A stretch of DNA of 64,000 nucleotides, taken from NCBI GenBank assembly GCA_022059125.1, contig JAEUWY010000015.1, forward strand, positions 1,302,001 to 1,366,000, written 5' to 3'. Below, in pieces: positions 56,140-64,000 of the stretch. Position 1 is the first letter of the stretch; each line of letters opens with the position of its first letter. A program made the position numbers and the translations under genes. Origin of the DNA: Corynespora cassiicola (lineage: Eukaryota > Ascomycota > Dothideomycetes > Pleosporales > Corynesporascaceae). Under the pieces are notes generated by a model that made no database searches, was not told the origin of the DNA, and saw only the letters and a list, made by a program, of their open reading frames with translations.

Positions 56140-57126
56140 TTAATTGACCTTCAATACTACTTTCCCCCTTGCGTGCCCCCCTTCTAATTTTTCGAATGCT
56201 TCTTTGTATTGCTCCAGGAAGAAGACACTGTCTACAAATGTCCTGCATGATTTCCGTTCAATCAGTTCTGTCAATTGATCGAGTTGCGTCGAGTTTGGTT
56301 CCACGATGAACCAAATACCTTCAACGCTTTTATGCATACCCTCTGTTGGTTTCTTAGGCACTGGAGGCTCAGCAATACCAACCACCTTTGCTCCCTTTCG
56401 CGCACATTTCCAAGCTTCTATCAGGGTCTGACCGCCGATGCAGTCAATAATGACGTCGAACTCACGGGCATCCCTATCCGAATCAACCCATTCCAGTAGT
56501 TTTGTTTTCGAGTAGTCAAGCACAATATCCGCCCCAAGACTCTTGACAAATTCAACATTTGATGGGCCACACGTGCTGACGACTTCTGCACCTGCAAGCT
56601 TCGCCAGCTGGACAGCCCATGTCCCTACTCCGCCGGATCCTGCTGTAATCAAAACCTTTTTCCCTAGGTTTTTCCCTCCTGAAAAATCTGGCTCAAGCTT
56701 TCCGTGTTCGAATAGGCCCTGATACGCGCTCAAGGCGCTTAAAGGTACTGTTGCCGCCTCTTCCCAGCTTAGATTCTTCGGTTTGAGGCTCAGCTCTTTC
56801 TCCAGTGCCACGGTGACCTCACGTGCGTTTCCATTCCCACTCAATGAAGTCATTGCGTAGATCTCATCGCCTGGCTTGAAAGCTGGCGGACGGCCATCCG
56901 CGGTGGAGGTGGGTGCGCTGATTATCACGCCCGAAAGATCATAGCCGGGAACGGGTACATCTAGTACCAGGAATTCGGGCCAGGTAAGCTCTCCTCGAGT
57001 AAGGGCCGTTGCTCGAGTGCGGATGAGGTAGTGACCCGATTGGCTTTCTTCTGGCGAGGGTTCAGGATGGTCAGAGCTTAATGAGAGGATCTCTTTCTGT
57101 GGGCCGGTGCGGATGAGAGCTCGCAT
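56140..57126 (-). CDS. Medium-chain dehydrogenase/reductase (quinone-oxidoreductase-like)
   Basis: Intronless, 328 aa. It is an NADPH-dependent, zinc-free oxidoreductase of the MDR superfamily. The N-terminal GroES-like half has PVPGYDLSGVI and FKPGDEIYAM. The Rossmann half has LITAGSGGVGTWAVQLAKLAG (nucleotide loop at 162-168) and FDVIIDCIGGQTLIEAW. It ends GGHARGKVVLKV as typical for the family. No catalytic zinc cysteines are present. Close relatives reduce enones or quinones, and some act as trans-enoyl reductases in specialised metabolism. The substrate is unknown. It is transcribed divergently from the GST gene across 750 bp, which suggests possible co-regulation. Confidence 0.92.
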   Translation of the reverse strand: MRALIRTGPQKEILSLSSDHPEPSPEESQSGHYLIRTRATALTRGELTWPEFLVLDVPVPGYDLSGVIISAPTSTADGRPPAFKPGDEIYAMTSLSGNGNAREVTVALEKELSLKPKNLSWEEAATVPLSALSAYQGLFEHGKLEPDFSGGKNLGKKVLITAGSGGVGTWAVQLAKLAGAEVVSTCGPSNVEFVKSLGADIVLDYSKTKLLEWVDSDRDAREFDVIIDCIGGQTLIEAWKCARKGAKVVGIAEPPVPKKPTEGMHKSVEGIWFIVEPNSTQLDQLTELIERKSCRTFVDSVFFLEQYKEAFEKLEGGHARGKVVLKVN

Positions 57127-57876
57127 GGTGGACTGATGTTTCGTGGGGAGGGAGAGTTAAAAGCGGCTTCAGCATCCGAAATGCAATAGTGGTCCCGCTA
57201 TCCGGGAAGCTTTGTGGACCGTCACTGAGGATCCTCTGTAAGTTCCAATGTCCGTTTCAGGGACTTTATACTTCGGCCACCACTCCTTGGAGTCACCGAC
57301 TGCCGGCAGCCATACGCCTTTGTCGGGCGATATCGCATCGATCTTCGGTTCGTCGCATATTACTCATCCTTTGGGCATTGGGTACGACCAATTCAGGCAA
57401 TTCTATGACGATTGCGCCATTGAGACCCGCAGAGTCTACTGGACGGCATCCTTGGCAGTCCTGTCAGCCTGTCGGACACTTCATCTTTACCGGCTGGTGC
57501 CTCGGAGATCCAAGCTCGTCATAGTAAACGTTCGAGATAGGAAAGTCTAGCCTGACGTTCACGATGTAACACATAAGCTTTCGCTACGCGATGGTTTGGC
57601 GTTCAGCCCTGCGGATCATGGAGTGGGTCCCGGCTATCCGCTTGTGGCAGGAGAAGTGATGGCGGGGTATACGAGGAACCCCACTTTCGTGCTTTCGTGA
57701 TGACCGCGAAGGATTTCGACAACGATGACCGAGAGGCTCCGTGATTCGAGAATGCGGTTACTTGTGCGTAGATCGTGACGCTATCTCGTCTCTTCCGTTT
57801 TGCTGCTTATAAAGGGCTTGGGTTCCTTGGAGTTTGAGCTGGAAAGTTTTGCACGCCGTATCAATCGTGATTCATC
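57127..57876. other. Divergent promoter, reductase / GST
   Basis: 750 bp between divergent genes. An ATG-started frame of 100 codons (57248-57550) looks somewhat protein-like (GYDQFRQFYDDCAIETRRVY) but has no recognised family, so I leave it uncalled. Confidence 0.55.
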
Positions 57877-58739
57877 ATGGGCAAAGATCATCCTGACGCG
57901 GACATTCATCCTGAAGCTACCGGCCTTGCCGCTGCGACGGTCAAGGTATTCCAAATGCCATTCAACTAGTGAAGTTAATTTGCTGACGTATGCAGGCTCA
58001 TGCAGCGGAGCAAGGACTGAAGCTATATTCTGGCTGGTTCTGCCCTTTTGTCCAGCGCGTATGGGTTACTTTGGAGGAGAAGCATATTCAGTACCAGTAC
58101 ATTGAAGTGAACCCGTACCACAAGCCAAAATCGCTCCTCGATCTGAATCCGCGCGGGCTCGTTCCGACTCTCCAGTACGACAACAAGCCACTCTATGAGA
58201 GCACGGTCTTGGTCGAATTCCTTGAAGATGCGTTTCCGAACCACACACCAAAGCTCAGGCCCGACGACCCATATGACAGGGCGAGAACAAAGATTTGGAC
58301 CGACTTTGTTACGAGCAGGATCATCCCGTCATTCCATCGCTTCGTGCAGCATCAAGGAACTGAGGGGCTGAAGGAGAAGCAACAAGAATTCCTCGGCTAC
58401 CTCAAGGAATTTACAAAGGAGATGGATCCGGAGGGCCCCTACTTCAACGGAAAAGACTTTGGCTTGATCGACATTATGATTGCGCCATGGGCTGTCAGGC
58501 TATGGGTCTTTGATCACTTCAAGGGCGGGCTAGGTATTCCAGAGAAGGGTCAGGGCGGAGAGGACGAACAGGTCTGGGAGCGCTACCGCAAATGGTATGG
58601 GGCCGTGGAGCAGAGGAAGAGCATCAAGGAGACTATGAGCGACACGGAACACTACCTCCCCATCTATCAAAAGTATGCCGAGGATAAGGCGCAAAGTGAG
58701 ATGGCGAAGGCTACCAGGGCGGGTCGTGGTGTTCCATAA
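57877..58739 (+). CDS. Omega-like glutathione S-transferase
   Basis: Two exons, 57877-57945 and 57996-58739, 270 aa. The thioredoxin-like N domain reads LKLYSGWFCPFVQRVWVTLEEK with Cys39 in the CPF position, as in omega-class and related Cys-GSTs. NPRGLVPTL (cis-Pro) and YESTVLVEFLED (glutathione gamma-Glu contact) follow. The helical C domain includes DPYDRARTKIW and FGLIDIMIAPWAVR. Enzymes with catalytic Cys mostly do thiol transfer or reductive deglutathionylation and dehydroascorbate reduction. Exon 1 gives a 23-residue leader (MGKDHPDADIHPEATGLAAA) of no clear function. The intron is 50 nt with branch TGCTGAC. Confidence 0.92.
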
Positions 58740-60569
58740 AGCTTGATGTCTGGGCTCAATTGTTTAAGGATTTTGTTATCACCATCATGATAATATTGCC
58801 ACGCGACCACTACTGGACTTCCTTTGGATATTGACACACCATTTGAAGCGCTTTTCGAGTTCCCTTTTTTTCTTGGGCTTCCTGGACCAGAACTAGATCA
58901 ACAACCAAAAAGAAGAATGGTCAGCACAGCATATAACACGGCACGTTAAAATAAAGGTGTGTACGTAGCGTGATACTGCTTAGTCAAGGGGGTGCACAGG
59001 CTCAAGGCACATTAGGGCTGCGACACCCCTCGACCCTAATCGTCTCATGCACCTCCACCTCAGCCCTGGAATCCTTCTCGATCATGAACAACTAGGTTCA
59101 TCCATCCAGAGTTCATCGAATAAATCTGGCCAGTTTCTTTACGAAGGTTCTGTCACATCTGTCGCGTTCTGTCGCTGGTTGCGCGCTTCACATCTCCTTT
59201 TCTCACTCGGAGTAGACTTCTATCCTTCTACTGTCACATCCAAGAGCATCACCAGTGCACGAGCAGGCTAAATTCCTCCTGCAAGCCGTTTTTGCATGAA
59301 ATTCAATCTGCATCTCATCGTTTACGCGCGTTGTCGATCCTTCTCAGCGTAATGCAACCCGATTTCAAATCCACAAAACCAATACGCGCTCTCCCCAAGA
59401 ACAAAACACCACGGTATGATATAGGCCATGCGCGTCGTTTTCACCCAAACTGCCCATAACATATCCTTCCATGTTTGAGCTCATCCACGCGCATGAAAGG
59501 ACTCGCAACGAGCAGAGTCGTACTTCAAACACCATGTCAGTGTTCATACAGGTCACAGCGCATACCCTTGTCACTAGTATGTGCCATGCACGACACTCAG
59601 GAGCCAAAAATAGGCAAGGAACCCTCCTCAGTCTGGGTTCCCACGACCGGAAAACTGTTCCGAGATTTCGGCGATACAGTCGTGATGCGACAGCTGTTCT
59701 TCTGGAAGCCCATAGCCTTTCTATACGGAACGAGGGTTCATCTGAGGCTTTGGCGAGCAGGTTAATGAGCTGCCTCTGCCTAAGCAGATTGTAAGTTCTT
59801 GATGGTTTCATGCATCGAATCCTTTGATTTGTGCATGGTTTAATGTTAACAAAGTCCCGGTGTTGCTGCCTACTTGGCTCATTTGCGATCAAGAAACCAT
59901 TACAAGGCGGCAAAAGGCGCTTTTGTGCAGATTACTCAAAGCCACAATTCTCCCACAAATATGCAACTGCGATCCCAAGTTAGGCAGTTGCGAAAGAGAT
60001 TTGAATTGATCGATACGAGATTTACTGATCTAACGTGTCTTGTGATTCATCGCTTCCTGGGGAGGCTGATCCGGTTCCGAGAGAAACACCGTGAATAGGA
60101 GAGAAGCGCCGCCATTGCTGAAGATGTGGACTGAATCTTCTTTGAAGATGATCAGGGCGTTACCACCGCTATATGAATGGGCCATATCCCGGAAGATAGA
60201 CTCCAAGTGATACGAGATCCGTGTTGACATCAGGCATAGCCCCTGCACTAGTTTGCTGGTGCGTGTAATTCGGCTCCGTTTCAGATGATGCTCTATCCCC
60301 TACATGGACTAATGCATGCCACAAGCACTTAGCCGTGCCTTGTTAGTCCTGTTCTGGATGGCTAGTAGTTGCGTAATGATCATGGGCCAGGGTACACCCT
60401 ACACCTAAGAACCATACAGGGTCTGGCAGCTCACCCACCTTAATAAAAGCATGGGGCCACATTCACTCCGATTCCTGATGTTGCTTTTGCGTTCTCCTAT
60501 GCGAATCTCTCAGTCTGCATCTGCTGGTCATATCTTTGGCTGGGCTCTGGCAGCACCGCCTGATGCAGA
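58740..60569. other. Long spacer, no gene seen
   Basis: 1.8 kb of balanced composition. Frames at 59365-59913 overlap on both strands without recognisable sequence. The end is the promoter of the rhodopsin-like gene. Confidence 0.55.
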
Positions 60570-61882
60570 ATGTCTGGATCGACTCCTAGTCCATCGCCAG
60601 AGTATCTGGCTGAGGACATTGGACCTACTTTAGTTGCCACCGCCTCCATCATGATGGCATTCATCACGGTTTTTGTTGTCCTCAGATATTATGCGCGATA
60701 CCTGCTGCGGACTCCATGGGGAATCGAGGATTTCATAATACCGCTTGCCTGGCTCGCTGAGATGGGGTTGTGCATCACTGGAATTAGTATGTTGCGTTCA
60801 AATTCCCCACAACACTCCATATCTAACTACTTTGGAAAGTTATGGTCAAGTGCGCTAGTACTGGGAGACATATAGAGGCCGTGATCCAAATGAATCCACA
60901 TAAAATAACCGAACACTTCAAAGGCATCACGGTCTTCCAGATACAACATCCCACGGCGGTCGCATTCCCAAAGCTCGTAGTCGTCATACTCTTCATCCGC
61001 ATATTTGATCACACATGGGAAAAGAAGGCAGCCTGGGCGACGGCGATTCTTATTGTCGCGACGTGGTTCTCGTACACGGTTGCTGCTCTTTTCGCATGCA
61101 CGCCATTCAAATTCAACTGGGACAAGTCTGATCCGAGCGGCAAGTGCTTTGACGTACTGGCCTTCTCGATGAGCAGCTCTATTCCGAACATCATCACCGA
61201 CATAATGATGCTGTTGTTGCCGATGCGAACAGTTTTCCATCTCAAGGTTTCCATGGCCCGTAGAGTTGGTCTACTTTTGATTTTTCTTACTGGCAGTGTG
61301 TAAGTTTCGAATGAAGAAATCCATGAATCGACAATAGCTAATCCTCCAAGGGGCATCGTCGCATCCATTATTCGAACCGTGGTATTCTCCAGGACTGATC
61401 AGGCGAATGATATAACATGTGCGTTGCGCTAGATGATGACTCGCAGGCCGTCGCACTGACACGTTCTAGACAATCATGTTGCTCTCCTCAATTGGACGAT
61501 TTTGGAGCCTGGAATGTATCTACTTGCGGCATGCGCCATTTCCTTTCGGCCTCTCTGGCGGATGATTGCCCACATACTTCACTTGGACGCGATCATCACC
61601 AACACCAGGTCACTTTCTTTGGCAGGGATGAAGACCCCCAAACATGGAGCACCATCAACCGTTCAACCGGATATTCACCTTACTACCTTCAACACAGGAA
61701 GCAGTGGAGGATTTACGAAACTTGACTCAGGTCGCGATAAGAGGGATGAGGAGGCAGAAATTGGCATGAATGCAACGAATGCGCGTGGACTCAACATCAC
61801 AGTCACACGCACTGTGCAAACTCAATATGAAGAAGCTCATGGTTTAGACCGAGGAAATAGAGCTAAACGGGATCCTGTCTGA
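60570..61882 (+). CDS. Rhodopsin-like fungal seven-helix membrane protein
   Basis: Four exons: 60570-60786, 60840-61299, 61351-61418 and 61470-61882, 385 aa. The topology is seven helices and a long cytoplasmic tail. Helix 1 (VATASIMMAFITVFVVLRYYARYL) is followed by WGIEDFIIPLAW, then a loop with GRHIEAV, the helix block FPKLVVVILFIRIF, ATAILIVATWFSYTVAALFA with the conserved CTPFKFNWD, and IPNIITDIMMLLLPM. These are hallmarks of the large ascomycete family also called PTH11-related or integral membrane family. Members are thought to be receptors or sensors. No retinal lysine is evident, so the name does not imply light sensing. Introns are 51-53 nt. Confidence 0.88.
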
Positions 61883-62336
61883 AATCCACGCATCATGAAA
61901 CTTGGGAGGTCCTTTTGCGAGCATCGTACACCGTCTCATGTGGTCAGAATCATCAACCACTATATCCTAGAAGTCCGCGGACTGACGTCGGCCCACGGAA
62001 TGGGTATCCCGTTAGTTTGCATACACTTTCCCTGAACAGCACACCCCGCATCGGCTTCCAGTGCATTAGCTCCGCGGTCCGGATAAATTGCTCGAGCATC
62101 ATTCGAGAACTCCCTCACATTAGCGACCTCTCACCACGTCAGCGACAGAACAAGCAATTGTAAAAAAAAAAGGGCATATCGGAGAGAAGAGTAGCATATA
62201 AATTCCTTGGACCCCGGATTGCAGGGGCTCAACTACTGTCTAGTCCAGGAAGTCGGGCCTACTATACATCCAGGACGCTTTACAGTAAAAGAGCACCATA
62301 GGTCGATTTGATTGGACGGAAACCCAAGGCTTCAAA
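61883..62336. other. Spacer between rhodopsin-like and dioxygenase genes
   Basis: Promoter of the dioxygenase gene. An A run at 62162-62171 and CATATAAA at 62198-62205 could serve as a TATA element about 135 bp upstream of the ATG. Confidence 0.55.
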
Positions 62337-63386
62337 ATGGCAGAAGAGCAGTACAAGCTTTCGCAGCAAGAGATTGACCATTTCCTCGAGCACGGATGGC
62401 TCAAGCTTTCCAACTGCTTCACCAAGGAGCAAGCCGCCGAACTGCAGTCTACACTATGGACCCGCTTGGGTATGGACCCCAACGACATGTCGACATGGTA
62501 ACAACCCCCTCTTCCCGTCCAATCCCCCCCTCCCGCTAACCTGCCCAGGACCGCCGAACGCACAAACATGCCCTGGTTCAACGCGTTCAACGTCTCAGAC
62601 CTCGCCCCCAAAGCCTGGGGCGGCATCTGCTCCCTCCTCGGCGGCGCCTCGCGCGTCAACCCCGAAGCGTCGACGTGGAAGGACGGCTTCATCGTCAACC
62701 TCGGCACGCCGGCCGGCCACAACAGGGCGGTCCGGCCGCAGGACCTCACAAACTGGCACGTCGACGGCGACTTCTTCGTCCACTACCTCGACTCGCCCGA
62801 GCAGGCGCTGCTCGTCATCCCCCTCTGGTCCGACATCGTGCCCGGCGGCGGCGGCACCGTGATTTGCCCCCCCGCCATCGACGTCGTGGCCGGGCACCTG
62901 CTCGAGAACCCCGCGGGCGTGAGCCCCCGGATGACGCCGCGCAGCCAGAACCCGGAGTTCAGGCAGGAGGATGGGTTGAGTTGGTTTGGGGAGGTGGCGA
63001 GGGGGATGCCGGATGGGGCGTTTGTGGAGGCGACGGGGGTGGTGGGCGATGTGTATCTCTTGCATCCGCTCATGTTGCATTCGGCGTCGAATAATCGGCT
63101 CAGGAAGGTGAGGGTTATTACGAATCCGCCGGTTAGCTTGAAGGAGCCGTTTAGGTTTGACAGGGAGGATGGGGATTTTAGTGTCGTGGAGAGGAAGACG
63201 TTGAGGGCGTTGGGGAAGGAGAGGTTGGATGGGTGGAAGATTCAGGGGGAGAGGCAGAGGATTGTTCCGGAGAGAGTGAGGATACAGATGGAGATGAAGA
63301 GAAAGGAAGAGGAGCGATTGAATAAGTTGAAGGCAGAGGGAGCCAGTGCTGAAGGAGGAACAGCTCAGGTTGCATCTGTTGCGTAG
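62337..63386 (+). CDS. Phytanoyl-CoA-dioxygenase-like Fe(II)/2-oxoglutarate enzyme
   Basis: Two exons, 62337-62497 and 62549-63386, 332 aa. The start LSQQEIDHFLEHGWLKLSNC is the usual opening of PhyH proteins. The iron ligands are visible: His124 and Asp126 in NWHVDGDFF, and a distal His, most likely His226 in YLLHPLMLHSASNN, with Arg242 in VRVITNPPV placed to bind 2-oxoglutarate. Such enzymes hydroxylate or rearrange lipids and many specialised metabolites. This version, lacking a peroxisomal signal (it ends QVASVA), is probably cytosolic. The C-terminal 70 residues are a charged helix (EMKRKEEERLNKLKAEG). Third-position GC is very high in the first 600 bp of exon 2. Confidence 0.9.
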
Positions 63387-64000
63387 AGTGCACGCATCAA
63401 AGAGCTATAATCAGCAGAGAATAGGATCCTCACTACAAAGATGGTCTGTAAATCTTAGATTCACCAATCTCCAAGAGAACCGAGTAATACGAGAGCCGAT
63501 GATCTGAGATGTCTGCTCAGCATTGACACATCTAAACGTGACAACAAGTCTGATGTATCATTTCGAGCCGTGTTTGAGAATGATGCCTCCAAGCGCTACA
63601 TGAGTGCAAAGAATATTGTAATGGATCCGAGATGAGCTTGAGCCTGGCATTCTCTAGCACATTAGCAGATAAATGAGTTATGGTCCAAACAAAAGCGTCG
63701 GGACTCCTGAGAAAGAGCTTCTGGCTCTCTCTATTGGCAGGCTGCAGATGGGGTTCTTTTTGAAATCAGCGTCGCGCACTAACGTGGTACTGCATTGTCA
63801 CCCAGCTAAGCGGGGGTTGTTTGGTACAACGTCATCTACCACAAAGCGAGACAGGTTACCGGTCCTTGGAGCTCTCAAGCTCACAGTGCATGCAAAATTA
63901 TAGTGCCCTTCCTTCATTCAATACAACGGAATAGATCAAGCACCACCACGTATAGCGCATCACTGACCCGAGGCAATCCCGAGGGTAATGCGGCTCGCGT
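63387..64000. other. Right-edge spacer
   Basis: 3' region of the dioxygenase gene and sequence cut by the window end. An ATG-started 76-codon frame (63673-63903) is seen but has no support. Confidence 0.5.

Noticed and set aside
57248..57550. 100-codon ATG frame in the reductase/GST promoter
   Set aside because: No family recognised and it would fill a divergent promoter; kept only as a possible remnant.
1..64000. tRNA genes, rRNA, CRISPR arrays, intact transposons
   Set aside because: No tRNA-like B-box with matching stems was found by eye, no regularly spaced direct repeats, and no transposase, integrase or reverse-transcriptase motifs in any frame. A covariance-model search would be needed to exclude small RNAs.

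Overview
The window is nuclear DNA of a filamentous ascomycete (Pezizomycotina, most likely Dothideomycetes or a near relative; this placement is inference). The evidence is many short GT-AG introns (mostly 46-75 nt) with CTAAC/CTGAC-type branch sites, and fungal markers including a White Collar-1 blue-light receptor/GATA factor, the DASH subunit Dam1, a Ytp1-family membrane protein and a rhodopsin-like fungal membrane protein. No tRNA, rRNA, CRISPR array or intact transposon was recognised. I modelled 22 protein genes with firm exon structures and 2 weaker ones. Every multi-exon model stays in frame across all junctions.

Layout. 1-3.98 kb has no supportable gene. 3.98-6.7 kb (+): prefoldin subunit 3 and a homocysteine S-methyltransferase. 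7.2-12.1 kb (-): a Ser/Thr-rich GPI-anchored surface protein, a DUF2855 protein and an unknown leucine-rich protein. 13.0-16.3 kb (+): an ASPM-like spindle protein with calponin-homology and IQ regions and a KEN box. 16.8-23.5 kb (-): a prenylcysteine-oxidase-like flavoprotein, an unknown disordered protein and the ERAD ubiquitin ligase Hrd1. 24.6-26.6 kb (+): a secreted GH32 beta-fructofuranosidase/fructosyltransferase with TATA box and CreA-like promoter sites. 27.1-44.0 kb (-): adenylosuccinate synthetase, a GPI-anchored PEBP-like protein, a disordered protein, a mitochondrial carrier, a Ras-type GTPase and WC-1. 45.5-46.6 kb (+): mitochondrial ribosomal protein uS2m, divergent from WC-1. 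47.7-50.9 kb: a Sec14/CRAL-TRIO protein (-) divergent from Dam1 (+). 51.6-53.5 kb (-): a Ytp1-like membrane protein.

From about 53.5 kb to the end the sequence is sparser and accessory in character: a medium-chain dehydrogenase/reductase (-) divergent from an omega-like glutathione S-transferase (+), then a rhodopsin-like seven-helix protein and a phytanoyl-CoA-dioxygenase-like enzyme, with protein-like fragments I cannot name. This could be a small detoxification or specialised-metabolism neighbourhood, or unrelated genes in a variable region.

The most unusual features are in RNA processing. Three unrelated genes carry microexons of 12, 17 and 21 nt that encode part of a family signature, each beside an intron that is unusually long or contains a microsatellite. 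One gene has a GC-AG intron that splits its dinucleotide-binding motif. Other points are a Ras-type GTPase ending in Cys-Trp instead of a CaaX box, a strong hairpin in the 30.0-31.3 kb spacer, and a CGG-rich inverted repeat upstream of the GH32 gene. I found no clearly new multi-gene system.
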